A DNA stretch of 36,643 nucleotides from Coprothermobacterota bacterium (GCA_026389455.1 JAPLHV010000086.1:1-36643); one strand, 5' to 3'; shown: positions 16,641 to 25,572, counted from the first letter of the stretch. Translations and numbers: made by a program. The notes: generated from the sequence alone by a model not told the origin.

Positions 16641-16946
16641 ATGAATAAACAGGAGTTCATCGACAAGCTGGCCAAGATGAGTGAGGCCCGCACTAAGAAA
16701 GAGTCTGAGGAGTTCGTGAACGACTACCATGCTCTGGTCCGAGATGTGCTAAAAGAGGGTGGAAAAGTCCAGTTCGTCAATTTCGGGACTTACGCCATTT
16801 CCTCCCGGGCCAAACGGAAGGGTGTCAACCCGCGCACTCGTCAGGCTATCGTCATCCCTGAGAAAAAGGTGCCCAAATTCACTCCTGGCAAGCAGCTTAA
16901 GGACGCCGTCAAGATTGTGAAACCGGTAGGCAAAGGCAAGAAGTAA
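16641..16946 (+). CDS. hup: HU/IHF-family DNA-binding protein
   Basis: A 101-residue protein with the HU fold. The N-terminal helical part starts MNKQEFIDKLAKMSEARTKK, followed by the beta-arm region FVNFGTYAISSRAKRKGVNP, RTRQAIVIPEKKVPKFTPGK, and a basic C-terminal tail KPVGKGKK. HU dimers bend and compact DNA. It is slightly longer than the usual 90 residues because of that tail. In the arm, NPRTRQAIVIP matches the usual NPxTGxxIxIP with Arg in place of the Gly. A strong AAGGAGG eight bases upstream fixes the start. It has its own promoter and a downstream hairpin. Confidence 0.95.
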   Translation: MNKQEFIDKLAKMSEARTKKESEEFVNDYHALVRDVLKEGGKVQFVNFGTYAISSRAKRKGVNPRTRQAIVIPEKKVPKFTPGKQLKDAVKIVKPVGKGKK

Positions 16947-16968
16947 GGAACAGCGCGAAGAGCATACG

Positions 16969-16999
16969 GCAAAAGGCGGACGATATGCCCGCCTTTTGC
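16969..16999 (+). terminator. hairpin terminator after the HU gene
   Basis: GCAAAAGGCGG (16969-16979) pairs with CCGCCTTTTGC (16989-16999). The stem is perfect over 11 bp with a nine-base loop. There is no long T-run after it, so termination may be partial. Its 3' arm overlaps the -35 of the next promoter. Confidence 0.6.
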
Positions 17000-17025
17000 T
17001 ATCCCCTCCGGCCGTTTGTTAGAAT
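16996..17025 (+). promoter_or_regulatory. candidate promoter of the V-type ATPase operon
   Basis: TTGCTA (16996-17001) and TAGAAT (17020-17025) are spaced by 18 bases, giving a start near 17032, about 15 bases before the first ATG. Confidence 0.45.
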
Positions 17026-17046
17026 CGGGTGCAATAAAGAAAGATC

Positions 17047-17400
17047 ATGAAAGAGAAAAAAGGGCCCACAAATTCCATATCAGGATCCATAAACCCTTTG
17101 CTGGCCGTTCGCCAACGCGAGGAGCAGTTAGACTCAGCTTTAGTGGAAACGGAGGCTCAAGCCCAAGCGATCAGGCAGGAAGCCGATCAGCAAGCCCATG
17201 CCGTCGAGGAGGCCACTCGTCGGCAGATCGATGACCTGGAAGCGGAAAGCAAGCGCGCGCTGCACGCCCAGACGCAGCAAGCGGAGTCCGATGCTGCGCT
17301 GGAAACAGGGAAATCCTTGCGCCGGGTAGCCCTTCTGGCCGGACAAAACATGGATAAGACGGTACAGCTTCTCGTACGGGAGGTTCTTCCAGCCGAATGA
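17047..17400 (+). CDS. V-type ATPase peripheral-stalk subunit G/H-like
   Basis: A 117-residue protein that is almost entirely heptad-like coiled coil rich in Ala, Glu, Gln and Arg (for example QREEQLDSALVETEAQAQAI). Its C-terminus is LVREVLPAE. Length, composition and position as first gene of the cluster match subunit G/H of bacterial and archaeal A/V-type ATPases. That subunit pairs with subunit E to form the stator stalk linking the catalytic head to subunit I. The stop codon overlaps the start of the subunit I gene as ATGA. Identification depends on context, as these subunits are poorly conserved. Confidence 0.75.
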   Translation: MKEKKGPTNSISGSINPLLAVRQREEQLDSALVETEAQAQAIRQEADQQAHAVEEATRRQIDDLEAESKRALHAQTQQAESDAALETGKSLRRVALLAGQNMDKTVQLLVREVLPAE

Positions 17401-19259
17401 TCACGCGAATGCGGAAACTCCTGCTGGCAGGGAAGAAGCCCCTCCTGCCGGAGTTGCTGGCATTCATCCAGGGCGAAGGCGTATTCCAGGTGGAGCAACT
17501 GAACGAGGATGGGCTCTCGCCATATCGCGATCCCCAGGAGATAAACCGGAGCCTTCCCCCTTTGGAGAAGGAGTTGGGGCGATTGGACGCTCTCCTTCTT
17601 CTCCTCCCGCGAAAGACCGCCATCCCTTCCCCCTCGCCGCCGGTGGCTCTGGATGTGTTAGAGCAGGAAATCGTAGGCATTCGCAGCCGGCTCTCCCAAT
17701 TGGAGGAGGAAAAACGCTTCTTGGCAACCTATCAAAAAGCCTTATGCGTCCTTCTCCCCTTGCTGTCGGCGTTGCAAACCAGTCCAAGGTTGGAGGCTCT
17801 TGGTTTCCTCTCTTTGCCTCGTGAGCGAGTGAACTTGGCCAAGCTGCAAAGCGCCTTGGAGAAGGAGCTCGCCGGACGGATCGAATGGATTTCCCAGGCC
17901 GTTGAGGAAGGCCTCTCCGCACAGGTCATCGCCTACCCCAAGAACGATGCCTCCTTCATCCGGGCCGCCCTCCAGCAGCATGGTTTTTCCGAATTGCGCT
18001 TGCCGGACAAGTCTGAAGACCTCCCAGCCGTGGATCGGGTGAAACGGATGACGCAGCGATTAGCTGAATTGCCGGAGGAGATCGGGAGTCTCTCCCGGCA
18101 GCTTGCCCATATCGCCGGTGAACAACGCGTCAACCTCGAGCAGGCCAAGGCCCAGTTGCTGGATCAAATAGAGCTGGAGAAAGCTTTGCAGATTGCCGGT
18201 CGCTCACATTTTGCCTTTTTCCTCTCCGGTTGGATCCCGACCCAACGAGTAAGCTTGTTCCGCTCTCGGTTGGAGCAGGCTTTCTCCGGCCAAGTGACGC
18301 TCCAACTTCTGGAGACTAGCGAGCATGAATTGCAGCAGGCTCCGGTGTTGTTGCAGAACAAACCCATCTTTCAACCCTTCGAGCTATTGCTTTCAGTCTT
18401 CCAACCTCCCCGCTACGACCGCATCGACCCAACGCCGATCGTCGGTTTCTTCTTTCCTCTCTTCTTTGGCTTGATCATTGGCGATATCGGCTATGGGCTC
18501 CTCTTCCTCATTCCCTTGCTCTTCCTCTTCTTCCGCAGCAAGCCCGGGACGTTGCGCTCGGTCGCTCAGATCGGCATCATTTGTTCGGCTTGGACCATTC
18601 TTTTCGGGGTTCTCTTCGGTGAGTTCTTCGGAACTTTCGGGGTGGCATTCGGCATTCACCCTCTCCTGATCAACCGTGAGACGCAGCTTGGGATCCTGGC
18701 CTTCCTTTTAATCTCATTGGCCATCGGGGTGATCCAGATCTTCCTCGGCTTCATCCTGGAGATCGTCATGTCGCTGCGGGAACGAGCCTACCGGGAGGCC
18801 ATCGAGGCCGGCTCTCTGCTGGGCTGGATCCTCGGCTTACTCTTGGCCCTTCTCGCCGTGATCGGTCTTTTACCGTCTCTCTTCCTCTATTTCGGCCTTG
18901 GTTTGCTAGGCATCGGCTGGATTGGCGTGATTGCTACCAAGGGTCCCATCATCGGAATCACCGAGCCGCTCTCCACCACCGGCAACATTCTCTCTTACTC
19001 TCGTCTCATGGGGATCGGCGTTGCCTCGGCATACCTTGCCTTCGCCGCTAACCAGATCGGCGGACTGATGGGCAACCCAGTCATCGGATTCATCGTGGGA
19101 GCCATCTGTCACCTTCTCTTCCTGATCCTGGGGATCATCAGCCCGATTATCCAGTCTGCCCGTCTTCATTTCGTCGAGTTTTTCTCCAAATTCAAGTACC
19201 ACGAATATTCTGGAAATCCTTACAAACCATTGGCGAAAGCCATCCAGAAAGGAGCATAA
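17397..19259 (+). CDS. atpI: V-type ATP synthase subunit I
   Basis: The 620-residue protein has a cytoplasmic N-terminal half (about 1-330, with coiled coils around residues 95-115 and 225-260) and a membrane half with seven or eight hydrophobic helices starting near residue 345 (VGFFFPLFFGLIIGDIGYGL). The segment LSYSRLMGIGVASAYLAFAA carries Arg536, the position of the essential arginine facing the rotor ring in subunit I/a. It forms the ion half-channels of the membrane sector. The length is typical. Its ATG overlaps the previous stop, and the K subunit gene follows two bases after its own stop codon. Confidence 0.93.
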   Translation: MITRMRKLLLAGKKPLLPELLAFIQGEGVFQVEQLNEDGLSPYRDPQEINRSLPPLEKELGRLDALLLLLPRKTAIPSPSPPVALDVLEQEIVGIRSRLSQLEEEKRFLATYQKALCVLLPLLSALQTSPRLEALGFLSLPRERVNLAKLQSALEKELAGRIEWISQAVEEGLSAQVIAYPKNDASFIRAALQQHGFSELRLPDKSEDLPAVDRVKRMTQRLAELPEEIGSLSRQLAHIAGEQRVNLEQAKAQLLDQIELEKALQIAGRSHFAFFLSGWIPTQRVSLFRSRLEQAFSGQVTLQLLETSEHELQQAPVLLQNKPIFQPFELLLSVFQPPRYDRIDPTPIVGFFFPLFFGLIIGDIGYGLLFLIPLLFLFFRSKPGTLRSVAQIGIICSAWTILFGVLFGEFFGTFGVAFGIHPLLINRETQLGILAFLLISLAIGVIQIFLGFILEIVMSLRERAYREAIEAGSLLGWILGLLLALLAVIGLLPSLFLYFGLGLLGIGWIGVIATKGPIIGITEPLSTTGNILSYSRLMGIGVASAYLAFAANQIGGLMGNPVIGFIVGAICHLLFLILGIISPIIQSARLHFVEFFSKFKYHEYSGNPYKPLAKAIQKGA

Positions 19260-19261
19260 GA

Positions 19262-19579
19262 ATGAAGAAAGCGCTATTTGCCACACTGTTGGCCCTGGTG
19301 GTTCTCTGTGCCATCGCGCCTTTCGCCATGGCTGCAGACACTGCCACTGACCCTGAGGCGACATCCTCCACCAATTGGAAGGCGATCGGGGCAGCCCTTG
19401 CTGTCGGCCTCTCCGCGCTCGGTTCGGCCTATGCGCAGGCTCATATCGGCGCCGCGGCTGCTGCCACACTGGCCGAGAGGCCTGAGGTTGGCGGTCTACT
19501 GATCGTCTTAGAAGCGATCCCCGAGACGATGATTATCCTCGGCTTCGTCGTCGCCCTCTTGATCTTGATCCTGGCCTAA
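19262..19579 (+). CDS. atpK: V-type ATP synthase subunit K (c-ring proteolipid)
   Basis: A 105-residue proteolipid. Residues 1-24 are a hydrophobic leader ending AMAADT. Two membrane helices follow (WKAIGAALAVGLSALGSAYA and VLEAIPETMIILGFVVALL). Glu88 in the IPET motif of the second helix is the expected ion-binding carboxylate of the rotor ring. One hairpin per subunit plus a leader resembles the Thermus-type subunit rather than the doubled Enterococcus NtpK. The sequence does not decide between protons and sodium ions. Confidence 0.92.
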   Translation: MKKALFATLLALVVLCAIAPFAMAADTATDPEATSSTNWKAIGAALAVGLSALGSAYAQAHIGAAAAATLAERPEVGGLLIVLEAIPETMIILGFVVALLILILA

Positions 19580-19582
19580 GCG

Positions 19583-20197
19583 ATGAACGATGCTCTGATC
19601 CGCTTGCTGGAGGGAGAAGCCGCGGTCGAACAGCAGCGGATCCTAGAAGAAGCCCGATCCTACGCTCAGGAAACCGTCCAAGCCGCGCGCCGCTTAGCCG
19701 AGAATACTCTCGCGGAAGCCGGCCTCCGCTGGCAGCATTGGTCAGAAGCAGAGATGGAAAAGAGCATTAAAGCGCAGGCCTTGAAACGACAAACTCAGAT
19801 TCTGGAAGAGAAGACTCGTTGGTTGCAGGTCGCGCTGGCCAAAGCCAAGGAGACCCTCGCTAATTTCCGCCAGGACGCGCGCTACCCGGAGGTTTTCTTG
19901 CGCTTGGCGAGAGACTTCGATGAAGATGGCCGCACTGGGGCGCCTCGGTCCCAGTCCCAGGGGGATCAGGATACGTGGGTGTTAACCGTCCATCCTCTCG
20001 ATCAGAAACTCCTGGAAGGGGATCTCGCAAACCGGGTCATCCAGGACCAAACCCTCCCCCCCGGGCTCCTCGCCCAGACCGCAGACGGCAAAATTGAAGT
20101 GCGCGACACCCTCGCGGATCGCCTGGAAAAAGGTTGGCCGATCCTCATGGGAAGAGCGGCGGAATTGCTCTGGGACACCCTGCCGGGGGCTGTCTAG
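19583..20197 (+). CDS. atpE: V-type ATP synthase subunit E, interrupted in frame by a dispersed repeat
   Basis: The 204-residue stator subunit has an N-terminal helical half (QQRILEEARSYAQETVQAAR) and a C-terminal globular half. Subunit E pairs with G/H to hold the catalytic head. Two parts of the gene are repeat DNA. Residues about 116-127 (GRTGAPRSQSQG), at the junction before the strand TWVLTVHP, are encoded by a reverse copy of the GGGACCGCGGCGCCCCAGTG element, with one mismatch in the aligned 26 bases. The last residues (DTLPGAV) and the TAG stop are encoded by the ACACCCTGCCGGGGGCTGT unit. The frame is intact, and the gene is in an otherwise normal operon, so the altered protein is presumably functional. 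Start ATG at 19583, four bases after the K gene. Confidence 0.88.
   Translation: MNDALIRLLEGEAAVEQQRILEEARSYAQETVQAARRLAENTLAEAGLRWQHWSEAEMEKSIKAQALKRQTQILEEKTRWLQVALAKAKETLANFRQDARYPEVFLRLARDFDEDGRTGAPRSQSQGDQDTWVLTVHPLDQKLLEGDLANRVIQDQTLPPGLLAQTADGKIEVRDTLADRLEKGWPILMGRAAELLWDTLPGAV
19928..19963 (-). repeat. GGGACCGCGGCGCCCCAGTG element inside the ATPase E gene
   Basis: Read on the minus strand, CCCTGGGACTGGGACCGAGG continues into CGCCCCAGTGCGGC. The last 26 bases match the three copies at 8509-8687 with a single change. The copy keeps the reading frame of the host gene. Confidence 0.8.
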
Positions 20198-20246
20198 TTG
20201 CCGGGGGCTGTCTAGTTGCCGGGGGCTGTCTAGTTGCCGGGGGCTG
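20174..20246 (+). repeat. 18-bp tandem array between the ATPase E and C genes
   Basis: GACACCC leads into three exact units TGCCGGGGGCTGTCTAGT (20181-20234) and a partial fourth TGCCGGGGGCTG. The first unit supplies the stop codon of the E gene, and every unit repeats a TAG. The ribosome binding site of the C gene starts immediately at the array end. Confidence 0.9.
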
Positions 20247-20255
20247 AGGAGTAGC

Positions 20256-21284
20256 GTGCCCGAAGACCTCGCATATATCAACGCTCGCCTGAAAGGCATG
20301 CACAGCCGCATGCTGCAGCCCAAAGACTGGGTCGAGTTGAATAAGGCTGAGTCGCTGGAGCAGCTATTCTCGCTATTGCAGGCCACCGACTATCAGAGTG
20401 CTGTCGAAGAGACGCGAGCGCAGGGACTAAACCTAGCTACTCTTGATCGTGCTCTCTCCCTCCATTGGCAGGGGATTTTGGATAAACTGGCTGGTTTCAT
20501 CGAAGGGAAACCTGCTTTAGCCCTTCAGATTGAACTTTGGCGCCTAGACCTGCTCAACCTGTTGCGAATCGCCGGACGACTCCGCAGTGGCAAAGCCGGC
20601 GATCGAGAGGCGCCCTTGTACGGTACGCTGAGCGCACAGCAAATCGAGGAACTGGAGAAGGCATCGAGTTGGCGGGAGATGGCCAGAATGCTGACCCTTT
20701 GGCATCATCCCTTGGCGGAGACGGTCGCATCCCTGAAGAATGAGGAGTCCCCTTTCCTGATTGAAACAGTGCTGCAGAAAGGTTTCTTCGAGATGGTTCA
20801 GCGCCGCTTGGCCCCCTCTCTCTCGCCTGTCTGCCGAGCATTGGCTAGATACTGGAGCGATCGGGTGGACCAGCAGAACTTGCGAGCGGCAACCATCCTG
20901 CGAGAACTGCCCCGCGATATCTCTCCGCAATCTGCTTTCATTCCGGGTGGTCGCCTGCTCACCATGAAAGATTTTCTCATCTTGGCCAATCCCGATATTT
21001 TGGAGCATTCGCGTCGGCGGCTGCTGCGTTACCCTTCGCTGCGATATGCCTTGGCCTGTAAGAACCCCGCTGAGTTGGAGCGAACCATGGAGCGCAGGTC
21101 TTTGACCGAAAGCGCGCGCACCTACCGTCAAGAACCCCTGGGGATTGGCGTTTTATTAGCCTACTTGTTGCAGGAGGAGGCGGAAATCGCCAATCTGCGC
21201 CTGATCGGCCGTTCGATAGAATATGGCCTCGATCCAGAGACAGTGAAGGAGAACTTACTTGTTCCGGGTCTCGCTGCTCACTGA
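20256..21284 (+). CDS. atpC: V-type ATP synthase subunit C
   Basis: The 342-residue product has the family start PEDLAYINARLKGMHSRML and repeated helical segments such as LIETVLQKGFFEMVQRRLAP and LLAYLLQEEAEIANLRLIGR near the end, typical of subunit C/d. It forms the socket joining the central rotor shaft to the K ring. GAGGAG at 20246-20251, four bases upstream, fixes a GTG start at 20256. The same frame is open upstream through the repeat array (SCRGL repeats), but that part is not real coding sequence. The stop overlaps the start of the F gene. Confidence 0.9.
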   Translation: MPEDLAYINARLKGMHSRMLQPKDWVELNKAESLEQLFSLLQATDYQSAVEETRAQGLNLATLDRALSLHWQGILDKLAGFIEGKPALALQIELWRLDLLNLLRIAGRLRSGKAGDREAPLYGTLSAQQIEELEKASSWREMARMLTLWHHPLAETVASLKNEESPFLIETVLQKGFFEMVQRRLAPSLSPVCRALARYWSDRVDQQNLRAATILRELPRDISPQSAFIPGGRLLTMKDFLILANPDILEHSRRRLLRYPSLRYALACKNPAELERTMERRSLTESARTYRQEPLGIGVLLAYLLQEEAEIANLRLIGRSIEYGLDPETVKENLLVPGLAAH

Positions 21285-21573
21285 TCGCGACCTGGCCAGT
21301 GGTTTCCGCTTGGCCGGGGTTGATGTGTACAGCGCCCAGGACCGCGCGGAGGTCGAGGCTGCCTTCCGCGCCATGCTGGAGGATCCCCAAATCGGCTTGA
21401 TCGGTGTCCAGGAAGACTATCTGCCCTGGATCGAGGAGGCCTTCGAGCGCCAACTGAAGGGGATGGATCTGCCGGTGGTGATCCCCTTCCCCAGCCCTCG
21501 CACGGTGAAGGGCGCCGACCACATTGCAGAGATGGTCAAAGAAGCCATCGGCTACTACGTGAAGTTGAGGTAA
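21259..21573 (+). CDS. atpF: V-type ATP synthase subunit F
   Basis: A 104-residue protein with the Rossmann-like layout of subunit [21 protein letters not shown] at the start, then [11 protein letters not shown] and [10 protein letters not shown]. It sits with subunit D in the central rotor shaft. Translation appears to start at TTG 21259, with AAGGAG seven bases upstream, and the gene overlaps the end of the C gene by 26 bases. The A gene starts five bases after its stop. Confidence 0.92.
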   Translation: MFRVSLLTDRDLASGFRLAGVDVYSAQDRAEVEAAFRAMLEDPQIGLIGVQEDYLPWIEEAFERQLKGMDLPVVIPFPSPRTVKGADHIAEMVKEAIGYYVKLR

Positions 21574-21578
21574 GGACA

Positions 21579-23309
21579 ATGGGACAGATCATCAAAATAT
21601 CCGGCCCCGCGGTGATCGCCAAAGGGATGACCGGATCGCGGATGTACGATATCGTTCGAGTCGGCAAGGAAAGACTGGTAGGCGAGATCATCCGCTTGGA
21701 ACGTGACACTGCGTTCATCCAAGTCTATGAGGATACCTCCGGCCTTTTCCTCGGGGAACCTGTAGAGAGCACCGGCCTTCCCCTCACCGTCGAGTTGGGA
21801 CCTGGCCTCCTCTCCGCTATCTTCGACGGCATCCAGCGACCGCTTGACGACATCCGCAGGCAATCCGGCGATTTCATCGCCCGCGGCATCTTGGCCAACG
21901 CCCTGTCGCGAACCTCGCTGTGGGATTTCCAGGCTACGGCGCAAATCGGCGACATGGTTTCACAAGGCGATATCCTGGGCGCCGTGCGGGAGACAGAGAG
22001 CTTCACGCTGCGCATTCTCGTCCCCCCAAAGGTGGAAGGCCGGATCAAGCGGTTGGAATCAGGGCGGTATCGGGTTGACCAGGCTGTCGGCGAGTTGGAG
22101 GATGGTACGCCGCTCTCCTTGATGCAGGTCTGGCCGGTCCGCGCTCCCCGCCCTTATCGCCAGAAGTTGGACCCCGACGAGCTGTTCGTCACTGGGCAAC
22201 GCATCTTCGACACGCTCTTTCCGGTTGCCATGGGAGGGACCGCTGCCATCCCCGGGCCATTTGGCTCCGGCAAGACGGTGGTGCAGCAGACCTTGGCCAA
22301 GTTCGGCAATGCCCAGGTGATCGTCTATGTGGGGTGCGGGGAACGCGGCAACGAGATGACCGAGGTGCTCACCGAGTTTCCTGAGCTGGAAGACCCCAAT
22401 ACCGGCCGACCGCTGATGGAGCGCACCATTCTGGTGGCCAACACCTCAAACATGCCAGTGGCGGCTCGAGAAGCCTCCATCTATACCGGGATCACTATCG
22501 CCGAGTACTTCCGCGATCAGGGTTTCTCGGTGGCTCTGATGGCCGACTCAACCAGTCGGTGGGCGGAAGCGCTGCGCGAGATCTCCTCTCGTCTGGCGGA
22601 AATGCCCGGGGAGGAAGGGTACCCGACCTACCTTGCCAGTAAGTTGGCCGCTTTCTACGAGCGGGCCGGGCGCGTGATATGCCTTGGCAAGGACGCAGGA
22701 AGCGGCTCTGTCACGGTTATTGGTGCGGTTTCCCCTCCCGGGGGAGATTTCTCTGAACCGGTCACCCAAGCCACCCTGCGCATCGTCGGCGCCTTCTGGG
22801 CGCTGGACGCAAGCTTAGCCAACCGGCGACATTTCCCGGCGATTAACTGGAACCGCAGTTACTCTCTCTACACCGATCAACTGACCTCTCACTACAGCGA
22901 ACAGGTGGCTCGCGACTTCGTCGACCAGCGCCGCCGGCTGATGGCCCTGCTGCAACAGGAAGCGGCTTTGCAGGAAGTGGTGCAACTGGTCGGCCCGGAT
23001 GCGCTGCAGGACAACGAACGACTCTTAATCGAAGCCGGCAAGATGATTCGCGAGGACTTCCTGCAGCAGAACGCCTTTTCCCCCGTGGATGGCTATTGCC
23101 CGATGAATAAGCAGTACGGCATCCTCAAATCGATCCTCCTCTTCTACGATCTGGCCGCGGAGACGCTGCGCCGGGGGAAGCGAGAAGTGGGGGCGATCAT
23201 CAACTTGCCGGAAGTGGAAGAGATCTCCCGCATGAAAGAGATCTCGCGGGAAGAGTTCCCCAGCTACCTGGACGATTTCCTCGCCCGGCTGCAAAAAGAG
23301 TTCAACTAG
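21579..23309 (+). CDS. atpA: V-type ATP synthase catalytic subunit A
   Basis: The 576-residue protein is of standard length for the catalytic A subunit. It has an N-terminal beta-barrel ([17 protein letters not shown]), the non-homologous bulge region around residues 115-190, the P-loop GPFGSGKT at about residues 226-233, the [11 protein letters not shown] helix, [16 protein letters not shown] and a C-terminal helical domain. Three copies alternate with B subunits in the head and couple ATP hydrolysis or synthesis to rotation. Start ATG at 21579 with AAGG upstream. B follows after two bases. Confidence 0.97.
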   Translation: MGQIIKISGPAVIAKGMTGSRMYDIVRVGKERLVGEIIRLERDTAFIQVYEDTSGLFLGEPVESTGLPLTVELGPGLLSAIFDGIQRPLDDIRRQSGDFIARGILANALSRTSLWDFQATAQIGDMVSQGDILGAVRETESFTLRILVPPKVEGRIKRLESGRYRVDQAVGELEDGTPLSLMQVWPVRAPRPYRQKLDPDELFVTGQRIFDTLFPVAMGGTAAIPGPFGSGKTVVQQTLAKFGNAQVIVYVGCGERGNEMTEVLTEFPELEDPNTGRPLMERTILVANTSNMPVAAREASIYTGITIAEYFRDQGFSVALMADSTSRWAEALREISSRLAEMPGEEGYPTYLASKLAAFYERAGRVICLGKDAGSGSVTVIGAVSPPGGDFSEPVTQATLRIVGAFWALDASLANRRHFPAINWNRSYSLYTDQLTSHYSEQVARDFVDQRRRLMALLQQEAALQEVVQLVGPDALQDNERLLIEAGKMIREDFLQQNAFSPVDGYCPMNKQYGILKSILLFYDLAAETLRRGKREVGAIINLPEVEEISRMKEISREEFPSYLDDFLARLQKEFN

Positions 23310-23311
23310 AC

Positions 23312-24775
23312 ATGCTGCCGAAGGCTGTCTTGCCGCAGGCTGTCAACGTTATGGATCTCGCACAAAAGAAATACAAGACCATCTCTTACGTCTCGGGCCC
23401 TCTATTGTTCGTCGAGCGAGCCCATGACCTTTCCTACGGCTCCTTGGTGAACATTTACCTGCCGGACGGCTCGATCAGGGGCGGGCAGACCATCGAGATC
23501 TCCGAGCGGCATGCCGTGATCCAGGTCTTTGAGGAGACTCGGGGCATCGACATCGCCAACAGCAGTATCAGCTTGAAGGAAGATGTGGCCAGACTGGCCG
23601 TCTCCAAGGAGATGATCGGCCGTCGCTTCAACGGACTGGGCGATCCGATCGACGGCCTCCCACCGATCATTCCCGAAGCGCGTCCCGAGATCATCGGCTC
23701 CCCAATCAACCCCACTTCCCGGGCCAAGCCGGAGGAATTTATCCAGACCGGCATCTCTTCCATTGACGGGTTCAACACCCTGGTCCGCGGGCAGAAACTA
23801 CCCATCTTCTCCGGAGCAGGCCTTCCGGCCAATGAGATCGCCGCCCAGATCGTACGCCAAGCCAAGGTCTTGGGAGAAGCTGAAGAGTTCGCCGTGGTCT
23901 TCGCCGCCATGGGGATCACCCACCGTGAAGCTTCCTTCTTCATCCACGAGTTCGAATCTACCGGCGCTCTGAGCAAGACGGTGGTCTTCATGAACAAAGC
24001 CGACGACCCAACCATCGAGCGCTTGCTGACTCCCCGCTGCGCGCTGACCTGCGCCGAGCACCTGGCCTACCAGCACGACTACCATGTGTTGGTGATCCTC
24101 ACCGATATGACCAATTATTGCGAGGCCCTTCGCGAGGTAGGAACCGCCCGCGAGGAGATCCCCGGCCGTCGTGGGTATCCCGGCTATATGTACACCGACT
24201 TAGCAACCATCTATGAACGGGCAGGCCGGATCAAGGGCCGGAAAGGCACGATCACCCAGATCCCGATCCTGACCATGCCGGACGACGACATTACCCACCC
24301 CATCGCCGACCTCACTGGCTACATTACCGAGGGCCAGTTGGTTCTCTCGCGCCAACTGCATCGCCTCGGCTACTTCCCACCCATCGACGTCCTCCCTTCC
24401 CTCTCCCGCTTGATGAACAACGGCATCGGCGGCGGACATACCCGCGAGGACCACCGCGAGTGGGCCAACCAGCTCTATGCGGCTTACTCTACCGGACGGG
24501 ACTTGCGTAAACTGGTGGCCATCATCGGAGAGGAAGCCCTCACCCCCACTGACCGCATGTACCTCAAGCTGGCAGAGACCTTCGAACAGCAGATGATCAA
24601 CCAGGGAGACTCGGACCGCTCCATCCAGGAGACCTTGCAGTTAGGCTGGAATCTCCTTTCCCACCTTCCCGAACGTGAACTGAAGCGCATCTCGCGCAAC
24701 AGCTTGGGCAAGTATTACGTGCCCGGAATGGAAGATCTATGGGAACACCAGGCGGAAAAGACGCGCCGGGGTTGA
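23312..24775 (+). CDS. atpB: V-type ATP synthase non-catalytic subunit B
   Basis: Conserved B-subunit blocks are present: [14 protein letters not shown], a nucleotide-site region without a P-loop ([20 protein letters not shown]), [20 protein letters not shown] and [20 protein letters not shown]. It alternates with A subunits in the head. From the ATG at 23312 the product has 487 residues. Its first 13 residues are encoded by two degenerate copies of the CCGGGGGCTGTC unit, and most family members begin close to the ATG at 23351 ([11 protein letters not shown]). I keep the longer form because an AAAGAG precedes it and the shorter start has no visible binding site. Confidence 0.93.
   Translation: MLPKAVLPQAVNVMDLAQKKYKTISYVSGPLLFVERAHDLSYGSLVNIYLPDGSIRGGQTIEISERHAVIQVFEETRGIDIANSSISLKEDVARLAVSKEMIGRRFNGLGDPIDGLPPIIPEARPEIIGSPINPTSRAKPEEFIQTGISSIDGFNTLVRGQKLPIFSGAGLPANEIAAQIVRQAKVLGEAEEFAVVFAAMGITHREASFFIHEFESTGALSKTVVFMNKADDPTIERLLTPRCALTCAEHLAYQHDYHVLVILTDMTNYCEALREVGTAREEIPGRRGYPGYMYTDLATIYERAGRIKGRKGTITQIPILTMPDDDITHPIADLTGYITEGQLVLSRQLHRLGYFPPIDVLPSLSRLMNNGIGGGHTREDHREWANQLYAAYSTGRDLRKLVAIIGEEALTPTDRMYLKLAETFEQQMINQGDSDRSIQETLQLGWNLLSHLPERELKRISRNSLGKYYVPGMEDLWEHQAEKTRRG
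23314..23346 (+). repeat. two degenerate CCGGGGGCTGTC units at the 5' end of atpB
   Basis: TGCCGAAGGCTGTCT and TGCCGCAGGCTGTCA are consecutive copies of the dispersed unit with two and one or two changes in the GGGGG core. They occupy the first codons of the long form of atpB. Confidence 0.6.
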
Positions 24776-24792
24776 TGAGGCGTACACAGAAC

Positions 24793-24905
24793 TCCCTGCC
24801 GGGGGCTGTCATGCTGCCGGGGAGGGCGGGTTTGAAACCCGCCCCTACACATGCTGCCGGGGGCTGTCAACATAACTGTAGGGGCGGGTTTGAAACCCGC
24901 CCTAT
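24793..24905 (+). repeat. composite dispersed repeat between atpB and atpD
   Basis: In order: a CCCTGCCGGGGGCTGTC unit (24794-24810); a partial unit; the palindrome with core GGCGGGTTTGAAACCCGCC (24824-24844) ending CCCTAC; another CTGCCGGGGGCTGTC; then a second palindrome copy (24882-24902) preceded by TGTAGG. It fills nearly all of the 144-base gap inside the ATPase operon and ends directly before the AAGGAG of atpD. The first part matches 26009-26083 in opposite orientation. Confidence 0.9.
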
Positions 24906-24919
24906 AAGGAGAGTCTAGC

Positions 24920-25567
24920 GTGGAGAGCATCAGCCCCACCCGGATGAACCTCTTGGCCAGGCGGAGCCAGATATCCTTGGCTTTTCAAGGAGTGGATCTG
25001 CTGAAGCGAAAGCGCGATGCGCTAGTGGCCGACTTCTTTAACATGGTTCGCCAAGCCTATCAACAGCGAGACCAACTGGAAAAGCTCAGCCAAAAATCCT
25101 ATCTTGCCTTGGCTTTGGCCAAATCTCACGCCGGCCCCGAGGCGCTGGACGCCTTGGGGGCATTAGGCGCTCGTTCCGTAGAGGCCTCGATTGAAACGCT
25201 CAACATCTGGGGAGTGCGCGTCCCAGACCTGAAAAGCCCACCGCTGCGCCGATTGCCGCACCAGCGAGGCTGGAACCCGCAGTGGCAGAGCTACACAATC
25301 ACCCAGGCGGCGGATGCCTTCGAAAGCTTCTTGGAAAGCTTAGTGCCCATCGCCGGCCTAGAGATCAAGATCCAGAAGATGGGCAGCGAGATCAAAAAGA
25401 CGACAAGGCGGGTTAATGCTCTCGAGCAAGTGGTGATTCCACGGTTGCGGGAGGAGATCGCCTATATCAAATCAGTCTTGGAGCAACGTGAACGAGAGGA
25501 TATGTTCCGGCTAAAGAGGGTGAAACAGAAGAAAGAACAAGAAGCGGCTTCCTTCGGCGAAGCTTAA
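24920..25567 (+). CDS. atpD: V-type ATP synthase subunit D
   Basis: The 215-residue protein begins with the typical SPTRMNLLARRSQISLAFQG and VDLLKRKRDAL and ends with a second long helix (RRVNALEQVVIPRLREEIAY, then a charged tail). The two helices form the coiled-coil rotor shaft of the ATPase. The start is GTG at 24920, with AAGGAG eight bases upstream, just after a repeat element. It is the last gene of the operon. Its end overlaps the end of the convergent rimI-like gene by four bases. Confidence 0.94.
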   Translation: MESISPTRMNLLARRSQISLAFQGVDLLKRKRDALVADFFNMVRQAYQQRDQLEKLSQKSYLALALAKSHAGPEALDALGALGARSVEASIETLNIWGVRVPDLKSPPLRRLPHQRGWNPQWQSYTITQAADAFESFLESLVPIAGLEIKIQKMGSEIKKTTRRVNALEQVVIPRLREEIAYIKSVLEQREREDMFRLKRVKQKKEQEAASFGEA

Positions 25568-25572
25568 ATTTT
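25547..25572 (+). terminator. weak terminator at the end of the ATPase operon
   Basis: GCTTC (25547-25551) and GAAGC (25559-25563) enclose CTTCGGC and are followed by TTAAATTTT. The stem lies within the last codons of atpD. It has only five base pairs, so the call is tentative. Confidence 0.4.

Noticed and set aside
20181-20246. Possible CRISPR array
   Set aside because: Units are contiguous 18-bp tandem copies with no unique spacers and no cas genes nearby. The same holds for the array at 30387.
20094-20255. Longer start for the ATPase C subunit
   Set aside because: The extra 54 codons overlap the E gene and translate the repeat array. The GTG at 20256 has a GAGGAG site and matches the family N-terminus.
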